Source: Lachnospiraceae bacterium
Lineage (GTDB): Bacteria > Bacillota > Clostridia > Lachnospirales > Lachnospiraceae
Length of the DNA: 64,000 bases
Direction: 5' to 3'
Assembly: GCA_014804755.1 (NCBI GenBank)
Contig: JAAUZE010000012.1
Span: forward strand, 1 to 64,000
The notes beneath the pieces were generated by a model. It was not told where the DNA came from. It did no database searches and worked only from the letters and a program-made list of their open reading frames with translations. Position 1 is the first letter of the stretch, and each line of letters begins with the position of its first letter. Positions 34,187-43,838 of this stretch are shown piece after piece. A program made the translations under genes and the position numbers.

Positions 34187-34268
34187 ATAGAAAATTTCGC
34201 AGTACTGGAAGAATCGCGAAAGCGATTCTTCGAAAGAACGCTACGCGTTCTTTTATTGGTGTAAGGAA
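34187..34268. repeat. Short palindromic dispersed repeat, copy B
   Basis: TATAGAAAATTTC, then GAAGAATCGC with its complement GCGATTCTTC, then AAAGAACGC/GCGTTCTTT with a T-run, ending GTGTAAGGAA. It matches copy A (23602-23655) block by block. The second hairpin may also stop transcription before lepB. Confidence 0.55.
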
Positions 34269-34275
34269 AAAGAGC

Positions 34276-34857
34276 ATGGCAAGAAAAAAGGGATTGCATT
34301 TTTATCAGAAAAAGAAAAAATTGAATAAATCTGTACTGCGGGAGTGCGCCACCGTGGCGTTCTGTATGGCAGTTGCCGTTTTCCTTGCGTTTGTGATCAT
34401 ATACTGTATCGGTATTAAAACGAGCGTGATCGGGGATTCCATGAGTCCGACGTTGACAAACGGGCAGGAGATCCTGATCAATCAACTGGTGTATACGGTA
34501 TCTTCGCCCAAGCGCGGCGATGTGATCGTTTTTTTACCAAACGGAAATCAAAACGCGCATTACTACGTGAAGCGGGTTGTCGGGCTTCCGGGAGAGACCG
34601 TCCAAATACGAAACGGACAGGTTTACATTAACGGGGAGCGCTACAATGGCGTGGAGTACGACAAAATCTCCGATGCGGGGATTGCGGAATACCCTGTCAC
34701 ACTTGAAAAAAACGAGTATTTCGTGCTGGGTGACAATGTGAACAGCAGTGAGGACAGCCGGTCGGCCAATATCGGTGTCGTGCATGGCGATGACATAATC
34801 GGAAAGGCTTGGTTTCACATGAAGGGCGCTTATGAGGGCATGGGATTTATCGAATAG
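34276..34857 (+). CDS. lepB: Signal peptidase I (first of two)
   Basis: A 193-residue type I signal peptidase: a basic N-terminus, one membrane helix (about 30-50), the catalytic Ser in GDSMSPTLTNGQ and catalytic Lys in YYVKRVVGLPGE, plus YFVLGDNVNSSEDSR. It cleaves Sec and Tat signal peptides outside the membrane. ATG 34276 is preferred, as upstream codons run through the repeat hairpins. Two paralogs flank rbgA. Confidence 0.93.
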   Translation: MARKKGLHFYQKKKKLNKSVLRECATVAFCMAVAVFLAFVIIYCIGIKTSVIGDSMSPTLTNGQEILINQLVYTVSSPKRGDVIVFLPNGNQNAHYYVKRVVGLPGETVQIRNGQVYINGERYNGVEYDKISDAGIAEYPVTLEKNEYFVLGDNVNSSEDSRSANIGVVHGDDIIGKAWFHMKGAYEGMGFIE

Positions 34858-34869
34858 AGGTGTAGGAAG

Positions 34870-35721
34870 ATGAACGTACAATGGTATCCCGGTCATATGA
34901 CGAAGGCAAAGCGTATGATGCAGGAGGATATGAAGCTGATCGATCTGGTGATCGAACTGGTTGACGCGCGCATCCCGTATAGCAGCCGTAATCCTGACAT
35001 TGATTCGCTCGCGGGCAATAAATCGCGCGTACTTCTGCTGAATAAAGCGGATCTTGCCGATGATAAAAAAAATAAGCTGTGGGCGCAGTATTACCGTGAA
35101 AAAGGATGCTTCGTACTGGAGATCAACAGCAAAACAAGGAGCGGTATGAAGCAGCTTTCCCTGCTTGTCAGGGAAGCCTGTCAGGAAAAAATCGAACGCG
35201 ACCGGCGCAGGGGAATCAAAAACCGCCCGATCCGCGCAATGGTAGCCGGCATTCCGAATGTCGGAAAGTCCACGTTCATTAATACTTTTGTCGGTCAAAG
35301 CTGTACGAAGACGGGCAATCGTCCGGGTGTGACAAAGGGAAAACAGTGGATCAGGGTCAATAAGGAGCTGGAGCTTTTGGATACACCGGGTATTTTGTGG
35401 CCGAAATTTGAAGATCCGCTTGTGGGACAACATCTTGCCTTCATCGGCTCGATCAATGATGAGATCTTACAGACGGAGGAGCTTGCGCTTTCTCTGATTT
35501 CGCTGTTACAAAAAATATATCCGCAGGCATTACAGGATCGTTATCAGCTTGCGGGAGAGCAGGAGGCGCCTGTCGTGCTGGAAGAACTCTGTAAACGGCG
35601 GGGATGCTATAAAAAAGGAATGGAGCCGGATTATTATAAAGCGGCGGGCTTGCTGTTGGATGAGTTCAGAAATGGGCAGCTGGGGAAAATGACACTTGAA
35701 ATTCCTATGGAATCATTTTAA
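34870..35721 (+). CDS. rbgA: Ribosome biogenesis GTPase RbgA/YlqF
   Basis: A 283-residue circularly permuted GTPase. The order of motifs is G4 (LLLNKADL) first, then G1 (GIPNVGKSTFINTF) and G3 (LLDTPGILWPKF), diagnostic of the YlqF/RbgA group; the C-terminal domain binds the 50S subunit. MNVQWYPGHMTKAKRMMQED is the typical N-terminus. AGAGGTGTAGGAAG precedes the ATG. Confidence 0.97.
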   Translation: MNVQWYPGHMTKAKRMMQEDMKLIDLVIELVDARIPYSSRNPDIDSLAGNKSRVLLLNKADLADDKKNKLWAQYYREKGCFVLEINSKTRSGMKQLSLLVREACQEKIERDRRRGIKNRPIRAMVAGIPNVGKSTFINTFVGQSCTKTGNRPGVTKGKQWIRVNKELELLDTPGILWPKFEDPLVGQHLAFIGSINDEILQTEELALSLISLLQKIYPQALQDRYQLAGEQEAPVVLEELCKRRGCYKKGMEPDYYKAAGLLLDEFRNGQLGKMTLEIPMESF

Positions 35722-35785
35722 TATAGGAATAAGGGCACTTGCTATTTTGATAAGGGGTAAAGCAGAGAGGTCTGTGAAAAAAAAT

Positions 35786-36400
35786 ATGGGAATTGACGAC
35801 AGAGAAATGGCAAAGAAAAGAAAAGACAGGAAAAAACAGCAGGCGGAGGAAGACGAAAAGCGAATGACGCTCGGACAGGAAATCCTGCAAATGAGTATTT
35901 ATCTGCTGATCGTTCTATGTGTGACGTTTCTGTTGATCCATTACGTCGGACAGCGCACCCGCGTACAGGGAGACAGCATGCGCCCGACACTGCATGACGG
36001 CGATAACCTGATTGTGGATAAGCTTTCTTATCGGTTCGTTGAACCACAGCGGTTTGACATCATCGTTTTCCCTTATGAGCATAGGGAAAAAACGTATTAT
36101 ATCAAACGGATCATTGGTTTGCCGGGCGAACGTGTGCGCATTGATCAGGAAGGGACGATCTATATTAACGGCGAGGTTCTGCAGGAGGATTACGGCGCGG
36201 AAGTGATGATAAGTCCGGGACGTGCGGTGGCGGAGATTACACTTGGCAAGGATGAATATTTTGTACTTGGGGATAACCGCAACAACAGCTCTGACAGCAG
36301 GGATCCATCCGTTGGAAATATTCATCGCGACCGGATCATCGGGAAGGCATGGATCCGTATCTGGCCGCTTTCTGATTTCGGATTTTTAAAGCATCAATAG
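35786..36400 (+). CDS. lepB: Signal peptidase I (second)
   Basis: A type I signal peptidase of about 204 residues, paralogous to 34276: GDSMRPTLHDGDNLIVDKL (catalytic Ser), YYIKRIIGLPGERV (Lys) and YFVLGDNRNNSSDSRDPSVG. A charged N-terminal cytoplasmic segment (KKRKDRKKQQAEEDEKR) precedes the membrane helix. The start is ambiguous: GTG 35774 is near AGAGAGG, ATG 35786 farther. Confidence 0.93.
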   Translation: MGIDDREMAKKRKDRKKQQAEEDEKRMTLGQEILQMSIYLLIVLCVTFLLIHYVGQRTRVQGDSMRPTLHDGDNLIVDKLSYRFVEPQRFDIIVFPYEHREKTYYIKRIIGLPGERVRIDQEGTIYINGEVLQEDYGAEVMISPGRAVAEITLGKDEYFVLGDNRNNSSDSRDPSVGNIHRDRIIGKAWIRIWPLSDFGFLKHQ

Positions 36401-36433
36401 AATCGCTTTCTTTTGCATTTCGGAGGGAAGGGC

Positions 36434-37192
36434 ATGGATACGATCGGAGAGATAAAAGAACAGTTACAGGCATCCGCAATCGCAGAGCTGCCCGCTTTTA
36501 TCAAGGAGCATGAGGGTGATACCAGAAAAAGTGTGCAGGATCTTGTCAGAAAAGCGCACAGAGAGATGGAGGCGTATGAAAAGGAATGCGCCCGTATGGA
36601 AGCCATGTTTTCTTATGAGCGAAAATATGCGGAATACACCTATATCTGCGGGATTGACGAGGTAGGGCGCGGACCGCTTGCGGGACCGGTCGTGGCGGGG
36701 GCAGTCATTCTGCCGAAGAATTGCGGTTTGTTATATCTCAATGATTCCAAGCAGCTGCCGGCAAAAAAACGGGAAGAACTGTATCCGCAGATCATGGAAC
36801 AGGCAGTCGCAGTCGGAATCGGGCTTGTCGCGCCTGAACGGATCGACGAGATCAATATTTTACAGGCGACTTATGAGGCGATGCGCGAGGCTGTCGGCAA
36901 GCTGAGCGTAAAACCTGATTTATTATTAAACGATGCCGTGACGATTCCTGAGATAACGATCCGTCAGGTACCGATCATCAAGGGAGATGCCAAGAGCGCT
37001 TCCATCGCGGCGGCGAGTATCGTCGCGAAGGTGACGAGAGACCGCCTGATGGTGCAGTATAACGAACAGTATCCCCAATACGGATTTGCGTCAAATATGG
37101 GTTATGGTGCCGCGGCGCATATCGAGGCGTTAAAAAAATACGGAGCGACGCCGATCCATCGGAGAACCTTTATCAAAAACTTTGTGGGATAG
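36434..37192 (+). CDS. rnhB: Ribonuclease HII
   Basis: A 252-residue RNase HII, which removes ribonucleotides from DNA. The catalytic motif GIDEVGRGPLAGPVVAGA and the SIAAASIVAKVTRDR segment are present. An N-terminal extension of about 70 residues is typical of the Firmicute form. ATG 36434 follows CGGAGGGAAGGGC. Confidence 0.97.
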   Translation: MDTIGEIKEQLQASAIAELPAFIKEHEGDTRKSVQDLVRKAHREMEAYEKECARMEAMFSYERKYAEYTYICGIDEVGRGPLAGPVVAGAVILPKNCGLLYLNDSKQLPAKKREELYPQIMEQAVAVGIGLVAPERIDEINILQATYEAMREAVGKLSVKPDLLLNDAVTIPEITIRQVPIIKGDAKSASIAAASIVAKVTRDRLMVQYNEQYPQYGFASNMGYGAAAHIEALKKYGATPIHRRTFIKNFVG

Positions 37193-37319
37193 GACACAGG
37201 ATAAAGAAATCTGATACCAAGGGTTCAGAGCATGCATAATAGGGAAATGTAGGATAGAAAACAAGAAAAACAGAGAATGAAAAGCATAAATCATCAAACA
37301 GGAAGGAGGGGATGGGCAT

Positions 37320-39266
37320 ATGAGCGTGAACCTGTCCGATTATGTGGGCGGTAAGAGCACTGTCAGTCAGACAGCCGGTGTGCGCGGTACGGATGTATCC
37401 GGCTCATCAAACCGGAATGTGCCGGAGCTGAACCTAAAGGCGGGAGAACAGCTTCGCGGCACCGTGATCGAAGCGGACGCAGGCAAGGTCACGATCGAAA
37501 CAAAGGATCATGGCGTGTTCATGGCGCGTTTGGAAAACGGAATGCAGGTGAATAAGGGTGACGTGCTGGATTTTGAGGTGCGCGGCATGCAGGGAAGGCA
37601 GATCACGCTCACTCCTCTTTATTCCAATATGAGCGTGGATTCCAGTGCGGTGAAGGCATTACAGGCGGCGGCTCTGCCTGTAACGGACGCGCATGTGCGG
37701 ATGGTAAACGAAATGATGAGTCAGGGCATGGGGATTGACAGACAATCCCTTCATGGCATGGCAGGACTGGTCGGACAATATCAGACAGCATCCCCGGAAT
37801 TGCTCGTACAGATGAAACAGCTCGGCATCCCGATTTCCAATGACAGTGTCATGCAGATGGAGAGTTACCGGAATAATACGGCGCAGATTGTAAACGGCTT
37901 TGGAGAAGTCGGAGAACAGATACACGGACTGATGCGGGAGATGGCGGCAAACGGAGAGTATGAAGCGCTTGGCAGGCTTTTTACTGAAGCGGCGAAGCTG
38001 TTTGCGGAGGGAGAACTTGCGGAAGGGCTGACCGGACGTGTGCCGGACGGCGCAGCCGGTCAAACGGCGGACGGCATGCAGGACGGAGTGGTACGCCTCG
38101 TCACGGACGGCAGTGTGAACGGGGAGACCGGGATGCAGGCGGACAAAGAAGCCGCACCGGGAACGGAAAACAGCATACATACCCCGGCGGCAGACAGCAT
38201 GCAGGATGGCGTCGTGCGCCTTGTTTCAGATGGCGGTATACCAAAAGAGACCGGGATACAGCCTGACGGCACAGCCGCAGCGGAGGCGGAAAGCGGGGCG
38301 CAGAGAACCGTGGACAATCCGAAAGAAGGCATGTCGCGTCTGATGGCGGATGGCAGCATGGTGGGAAATGGCGGCACGCGGCCGGATGGTGTGAACGGGA
38401 CGGAAACGGGAGAGTACACGCAGAAGACAGCCGCGGAGAGCCCGAACCGGGACGGATCATCTGTCTCGGACAGCAGCGTATCCGGAGAAGGCGGCGTACG
38501 TACGGATGGTCAGCAGGATCTGTTTTCCGCATTTATGAAAAGCCTTTCGGACGCGTATGCAAAGCAGGGACAAAACCCGCAGTTCTACCGCGGTGTGGGA
38601 CAGGAATTAGCGAGGCTGTTAGAGGAATCGCAGTTTCGGACATCTTTTCAAAACGCCATGGTCAAAAAATGGCTTTTAACGCCGCAGGAGACGGCTTCCA
38701 AGGAACAGGTGCAGGAGTTGTATGAAACGGTGCTGCGCCAGACAGGGCAGTTAAAGCAGCTTCTTGCGGATGCGGGCAGACAGGATTCTCCCGCCATGAA
38801 GAGCCTTCAGAATATGGAGCGGGATGTGGAGTTCTTAAATGAGCTGAACCAGAACTTTGCGTATGTGCAGCTTCCGCTCAAAATGAGCGGACAGCATGCG
38901 AACGGCGATCTGTATGTCTACACGAATAAAAAGGGATTTGCGGGCAGGGACGGCGCGGTGACGGCGTTTCTGCATCTTGGCATGGATCACCTTGGCGATA
39001 TGGATATTTATGTCGCGCTGCAAAATCAGAAGGTGAGTACAAAATTTTATTTAGAGGATGACTCCGTCATTGATTTTTTGGAAGCGCACATGGATGAGCT
39101 TGACAAGCGGCTTGCCGGAAAAGGCTATGTCATGAAAGCGGAGCTTCTTCGCAAAGATCACGAGGACAGCGGAAATGTGTTCGATCAGATGCTGAAGGAC
39201 AGTAAGAACGCGGGGGCGGCGCCGCCGATCCTGTTAAGCAGGCAGTCTTTTGACGCACGGGCATAA
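37320..39266 (+). CDS. YlqG/FliK-like protein with internal repeats
   Basis: A 648-residue protein. Residues 1-100 form a beta-rich N-terminal region. Residues 253-400 contain about four degenerate copies of a 40-41 residue unit, the first two starting MQDGVVRLV (253 and 294) and the third KEGMSRLM (335), with a Pro-Asp-Gly element near each end. Residues 490-620 resemble the FliK hook-length control core (LPLKMSGQHANGDLYVY, DIYVALQNQKVSTKFYLEDD). In Bacillus the rnhB neighbours are ylqG and ylqH, FliK- and FlhB-like. No FlhB-like gene follows here. AAGGAGGGG precedes the ATG. Confidence 0.7.
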   Translation: MSVNLSDYVGGKSTVSQTAGVRGTDVSGSSNRNVPELNLKAGEQLRGTVIEADAGKVTIETKDHGVFMARLENGMQVNKGDVLDFEVRGMQGRQITLTPLYSNMSVDSSAVKALQAAALPVTDAHVRMVNEMMSQGMGIDRQSLHGMAGLVGQYQTASPELLVQMKQLGIPISNDSVMQMESYRNNTAQIVNGFGEVGEQIHGLMREMAANGEYEALGRLFTEAAKLFAEGELAEGLTGRVPDGAAGQTADGMQDGVVRLVTDGSVNGETGMQADKEAAPGTENSIHTPAADSMQDGVVRLVSDGGIPKETGIQPDGTAAAEAESGAQRTVDNPKEGMSRLMADGSMVGNGGTRPDGVNGTETGEYTQKTAAESPNRDGSSVSDSSVSGEGGVRTDGQQDLFSAFMKSLSDAYAKQGQNPQFYRGVGQELARLLEESQFRTSFQNAMVKKWLLTPQETASKEQVQELYETVLRQTGQLKQLLADAGRQDSPAMKSLQNMERDVEFLNELNQNFAYVQLPLKMSGQHANGDLYVYTNKKGFAGRDGAVTAFLHLGMDHLGDMDIYVALQNQKVSTKFYLEDDSVIDFLEAHMDELDKRLAGKGYVMKAELLRKDHEDSGNVFDQMLKDSKNAGAAPPILLSRQSFDARA

Positions 39267-39275
39267 GGGGTAAAA

Positions 39276-40646
39276 ATGAACCGGATCAGTGATGAACAGC
39301 TCGGAAATGAAAAAATCGGGAAGCTGATGCTGCAAATGGCAATACCGTCCATTGTTGCGCAGACCGTCAATATTTTATACAGTATCATCGACAGAATTTA
39401 TATCGGGCATATCGAGGGAATCGGAACGAACGCGCTTACGGGCGTTGGACTGACCTTGCCGATCATCACATTAGTGTCGGCGTTTTCCGCGTTTGTCGGG
39501 GCGGGCGGCGCGCCCCTTGCCGCGATCTTTATGGGAAAAGGAGACAAAAAGCGGGCGGAGCAGATTTTGGGCTGCGGCATCTTTATGCTTGGGATGTTCA
39601 CCGTCGCGCTCATGGTATTTTTTTATTTGTTTAAGATCCCGCTGCTCTACATGTTTGGAGCATCGGATCAAACAATCGGCTTTGCAAACCGCTATTTGTC
39701 GTTTTACCTGATCGGCACGCTCATGGTGCAGCTTTCGCTCGGCTTAAATCCGTTCATCATCAGTCAGGGGCAGGCGCGCGTCGGCATGCTGACGATTCTG
39801 ATCGGCGCGGCGGTAAACATTGTGCTTGATCCGATCTTTATCTTTGTGCTGCATATGGACGTGCAGGGCGCGGCGATCGCTACGGTGATCTCGCAGACTG
39901 TCAGCGCCGTGTGGATCTGCTTATTTCTGTCGGGAAAGCGTTCGTCCATCCGTATCCGCAGGGAATATATCAGACCGGATGGAAAAAACGGACGTATCAT
40001 TTTTTCACTTGGTATCTCGCCGTTTATCATGCGTTCGACGGAAAGTCTCATCAGCATTGTCATGAACCGCGGACTTCAGGATTACGGAGGCGATCTCTAT
40101 GTTGGATCGCTGACGATCATGCAGAGTCTGATGCAGTTTATCAGTGCGCCGATCGCTGGCTTTACGCAGGGGGTTCAGCCGATCATCAGCTACAATTACG
40201 GCGCGGGCAGCTTTGATCGTGTGAAAAAAGCATACCGTGCCATGATCGGGATCGTGGTCGGATACGGTTTTGTGAGTACGGCGGTCGTCATGCTGTTCCC
40301 GACGGTATTTGCAGGATTTTTTGCGAAGGATGCGGAGCTGATCGCCCTGACGGGAAGGGTCATTCCGATTTTTCTGTGCGGTATGCTCATTTTCGGGTTA
40401 CAGCAGGGAATCCAGCCGACATTTCTGGCAACGGGCCAGGCGAAGATCTCACTGTTTTTAGCGATGCTGCGAAAAGTGATCCTGCTTGTGCCGCTCGCAC
40501 TCATTCTGCCGCATTTTATCGGCGTGTGGGGTGTCTACATCGCAGAACCGATTTCCGATATCGTATCGGCAGTGACGGCAGGAATTTTATTTCTTGCCAA
40601 TATCAGAAAAATACTCTCCAAAGAGAGTGTAGATAAAATACAATAA
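39276..40646 (+). CDS. MATE-family efflux transporter
   Basis: A 456-residue polytopic protein with about 12 membrane helices. It starts with the cytoplasmic NEKIGKLMLQMAIPSIVAQTV typical of the clostridial MATE branch and has the FVGAGGAPLAAIFMGKGD loop in the N-lobe and PIAGFTQGVQPIISYNYGAG in the C-lobe. It would export cationic drugs or metabolites in exchange for Na+ or H+; substrate unknown. It begins 10 bases after the previous gene. Confidence 0.93.
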   Translation: MNRISDEQLGNEKIGKLMLQMAIPSIVAQTVNILYSIIDRIYIGHIEGIGTNALTGVGLTLPIITLVSAFSAFVGAGGAPLAAIFMGKGDKKRAEQILGCGIFMLGMFTVALMVFFYLFKIPLLYMFGASDQTIGFANRYLSFYLIGTLMVQLSLGLNPFIISQGQARVGMLTILIGAAVNIVLDPIFIFVLHMDVQGAAIATVISQTVSAVWICLFLSGKRSSIRIRREYIRPDGKNGRIIFSLGISPFIMRSTESLISIVMNRGLQDYGGDLYVGSLTIMQSLMQFISAPIAGFTQGVQPIISYNYGAGSFDRVKKAYRAMIGIVVGYGFVSTAVVMLFPTVFAGFFAKDAELIALTGRVIPIFLCGMLIFGLQQGIQPTFLATGQAKISLFLAMLRKVILLVPLALILPHFIGVWGVYIAEPISDIVSAVTAGILFLANIRKILSKESVDKIQ

Positions 40647-40686
40647 TACAAGATGGGTATGAAAAAAGACCTGAAAAGGAGGAATT

Positions 40687-42453
40687 ATGGCAGATTTTCG
40701 AGCAGCGGCAGTATTCAGCGACCACATGGTATTACAGAGAGATAAGAAGATCGCGGTGTTTGGCGAGGGCGTGGACAAAGAGCGTGTGACGGTTACGTTG
40801 GAGAGGGACGGGGAGAAAGTATCGGTAAGCGGCGTTGTATCGGATGGACGCTGGAAAGTGATGCTGCCTCCGCAAAAGGCGGTAAGCGGCGCGGAGATGA
40901 CCGTATACTGCGGAACGAAGAAACTGCGGTTTGTAGATATTGCGATCGGTGAGGTATGGCTTGCGGGCGGACAGTCCAATATGGAGCTGGAGCTCCAAAA
41001 CGCGTATGAGGGCGCGCAGGCGCTTGCAGAGGACGGCGCGTTGAACGATCAGGCAGGACCGAACGTGCGGTATTATTACACGCAGAAGATCGGTTATATG
41101 GACGATGCGTTTTTTGAGCAGGAAAAAAAGACATGCTGGGGCTGCTTCGGGGACGGCAGTGAAAAATACTGGTCGGCAGTCGGTTATTTTTTCGCGAAAA
41201 AACTTGCAAAAGATCTCGGCGTGACGGTCGGCGTGATCGGCTGCAACTGGGGCGGTACGAGCGCGAGCACGTGGATGGACAGGGAAAGTCTTTTAGAGGA
41301 CAGCGACCTGCGCTCCTATGTGGATGAATATGAAGCTGCCATCGCGGGAAAGAGCACAGAGGAGCAGATTCGGGAATACGACGAATATGAGGCATACCAT
41401 ACGGAGTGGAGTAAAAAGGCGGAGGAGCTTGCAAAGACCGATCCGATGCTTCCGTGGGACGAGGTGGTCGCACGCTGCGGAGAATGCCGCTGGCCGGGAC
41501 CGATGAACTGCAAGAACCCGTTCCGGCCTGCAGGATTATATGAGAGTATGGTAAAGCGGGTTGCACCATATACGCTGCGCGGTGTAATATGGTATCAGGG
41601 TGAGAGCGATGAGCATAAGCCGCGCATGTATGAAAAGCTGTTTACGAAAATGATCGGCGTATGGCGCAGAGAGTGGAATGATATTCTCCTGCCGTTTCTA
41701 TTTGTGCAGCTCCCGATGCACCGTTATGAGCAGGATGCGGATTTTAAAAACTGGCCGCTTATCAGGGAAGCGCAGTACCGTGTGTTCCGCACCGTGAAAA
41801 ATACGGGAATCGCCGTAGCGGCAGAGTTTTCCGAGTGGTCGGAAATTCATCCGCGCAGAAAGCGTGTGGTCGGAGAACGTCTGGCAGATCAGGCGAAGTG
41901 TCATGTGTATAACAGGATGCTCGCGCGGGATGCGTTCGGACCGATCTACCGTGAACATATTGTGCATGACGCACAGGGGACAGGAGGCTGCGGAAAAATC
42001 GAATTGCAGTTCGCTTGCGCGCATGGCGGTTTCACGGTAGTAGACAGACCGTTTGTGGAAAAACAGCTATTGGAAGAGGAAGGAATCGTCGTGATGCCGA
42101 GGAGGCGGGGGAAACAGCCTGTGCCGGCAGAAGGTTCAACGGAAGCACGCGAGCAGATGGAAGCGCCCGACTTAACGCCGGAGGAGAAGCGATCGGACGG
42201 TTTTGAGATTGCGGGTGCGGATAAGCGGTTTGTCCCTGCACGGTACAAGGTGGACGGAGAGAAGATCTTTGTGTGGTCGGAGCAGGTATCCGAGCCGTTG
42301 TATGTGCGCTATCTGTGGACAAACTATCGGATTCCGCATATTTTCGGTACGCATACCGGGATTCCGCTCATGCCGTTTCGGACGGATTTTGATGACGAGA
42401 TTGAAAGGACAGCGGTGGGAAGCGCGCAGGTTCAGCAGGTGATGGAACTTTAG
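40687..42453 (+). CDS. Sialate O-acetylesterase-like SGNH hydrolase
   Basis: A 588-residue SGNH/GDSL-type esterase (SASA family). The catalytic Ser sits in GGQSNMELEL, the oxyanion region in VIGCNWGGTSASTWMD and VIWYQGESDEHKP, and the catalytic His region in EIHPRRKRVVGERLA. It has an N-terminal beta domain (1-95) as in sialate 9-O-acetylesterases. No signal peptide is seen, so it is likely cytoplasmic, acting on imported acetylated sugars. GGAGGAATT precedes the ATG. Confidence 0.88.
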   Translation: MADFRAAAVFSDHMVLQRDKKIAVFGEGVDKERVTVTLERDGEKVSVSGVVSDGRWKVMLPPQKAVSGAEMTVYCGTKKLRFVDIAIGEVWLAGGQSNMELELQNAYEGAQALAEDGALNDQAGPNVRYYYTQKIGYMDDAFFEQEKKTCWGCFGDGSEKYWSAVGYFFAKKLAKDLGVTVGVIGCNWGGTSASTWMDRESLLEDSDLRSYVDEYEAAIAGKSTEEQIREYDEYEAYHTEWSKKAEELAKTDPMLPWDEVVARCGECRWPGPMNCKNPFRPAGLYESMVKRVAPYTLRGVIWYQGESDEHKPRMYEKLFTKMIGVWRREWNDILLPFLFVQLPMHRYEQDADFKNWPLIREAQYRVFRTVKNTGIAVAAEFSEWSEIHPRRKRVVGERLADQAKCHVYNRMLARDAFGPIYREHIVHDAQGTGGCGKIELQFACAHGGFTVVDRPFVEKQLLEEEGIVVMPRRRGKQPVPAEGSTEAREQMEAPDLTPEEKRSDGFEIAGADKRFVPARYKVDGEKIFVWSEQVSEPLYVRYLWTNYRIPHIFGTHTGIPLMPFRTDFDDEIERTAVGSAQVQQVMEL

Positions 42454-42506
42454 ATTGCCATGGGTTGTTGGCGGCATGGATGATTAGTATAAATAAGGAG
42501 TCAGGT

Positions 42507-43838
42507 ATGGAACGGGTAGGCATTGTGATCTGCAATTACAATAAGGCAGATATGGTGTGCGAATGCATTCAGACCGTGTTGGAATCAAAGTATACGGATT
42601 ATCGGATCTATGTGGTGGATAACGCCTCCTCGGACGATTCCGTGAAGCGGGTGCGCGTACGTTTTGATGGGCAGGTCACGCTGCTCGTGAATGAAAAAAA
42701 CCTTGGCGGATCGGGCGGATTTAACACGGGTATCCGCAGGGCGCTTGAGACCGGGCACGAATATGTGTGGTGTCTGGACAATGATGTGTTGGTGGACGAA
42801 GGTGCGCTCGGGGTGCTTGTGGAGTTTTTGGACGCGCATCCCGACTGCGGTATGGCGGGTTCGCGTGTCGATCATATGGAAGCGCCCGAATATGTGCAGC
42901 AGTACGGCATCATTGTAGATTTTGATGAGTTCTGCGTAGAAGCAAAATACCTGAATCATCTGGAGGACGGCACAATGCCGGATGTGGTCTATTCCGACGC
43001 GGTCGCGGCATGCTCCGTGCTTGTACGAAGCAGCCTGATCAGAGAGATCGGGCTGATGCCGGAGGACAATTTCCTTTACTGGGATGACACGGAATGGGGA
43101 TGGCGCTGCAACCTGGCGGGCTATCGTGTCGCCTCCTGCGGAAAAAGCATTGTGCTGCATGCCATGGGAGCCAAAAAGGAGACGGTCAATACGTTTCCGA
43201 CCTATTACGCGTGGCGGAACTGGGTTGATTTTTTTGCCAGATATACACCGGAAGAAAAGCTGGAGCGCATGTATGTGAGCTTTTTGGATGCGCTGTTTGA
43301 CATGCAGTATGAGGGGCTTTATAACGGGACGGAAAACCGCGCAAAAACGACGATGGCGGCATTTGACGATGCGTTGCACGGCATTCGCGGAGAAGCCGGA
43401 GAAGACCGCATTTTTGAATTGGAGCCAAAGAAAGACCGCCTTGCGGAGCTGATCGCGGCACAGAAAAAAGCACGCGGCGAGATCGGGCGGATCGTGATAG
43501 AGGAAAACGGCTTTGCCGCGCAGGCGCAGCTGTTAAAAGAGCAGCTGCATGCGCTTTGCCCGCAGGCGGAATTTGTCGATAAGCCCGATGGAAAATCGCT
43601 CTGCTTTGCCATGTGTCAGTTCCTTTTTACGCAGGGGGATGTGAGTCTGCAAAAATACTATGTGGACTGTCAGGGAAATCTCTTAGCAACAGAGGAAGAC
43701 GCGCTGTTGATCATTAATTATGCCTACAGTAAGCGCGCATTCCGCTATACGATGCTGCCGCTGTTTCGGCGCAGCGTACAGAAGCTTAGAAAGACGGCGG
43801 CTGACCGCCGTACTGAAATAACGGAAAGGGACAAATGA
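42507..43838 (+). CDS. Family 2 glycosyltransferase
   Basis: A 443-residue GT2 enzyme. GIVICNYNKADMVCECI starts the GT-A fold; DNASSDDSV and the NLGGSGGFNTGIRRAL motif are typical of rhamnosyl/galactofuranosyl-transferase relatives; CLDNDV is the metal-binding DxD equivalent; YWDDTEWGWRCNLAGY (ED/W-type acceptor segment) follows. The C-terminal 180 residues are unassigned. ATG 42507 follows AAGGAGTCAGGT. It overlaps the small Cys-containing gene. Confidence 0.88.
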   Translation: MERVGIVICNYNKADMVCECIQTVLESKYTDYRIYVVDNASSDDSVKRVRVRFDGQVTLLVNEKNLGGSGGFNTGIRRALETGHEYVWCLDNDVLVDEGALGVLVEFLDAHPDCGMAGSRVDHMEAPEYVQQYGIIVDFDEFCVEAKYLNHLEDGTMPDVVYSDAVAACSVLVRSSLIREIGLMPEDNFLYWDDTEWGWRCNLAGYRVASCGKSIVLHAMGAKKETVNTFPTYYAWRNWVDFFARYTPEEKLERMYVSFLDALFDMQYEGLYNGTENRAKTTMAAFDDALHGIRGEAGEDRIFELEPKKDRLAELIAAQKKARGEIGRIVIEENGFAAQAQLLKEQLHALCPQAEFVDKPDGKSLCFAMCQFLFTQGDVSLQKYYVDCQGNLLATEEDALLIINYAYSKRAFRYTMLPLFRRSVQKLRKTAADRRTEITERDK

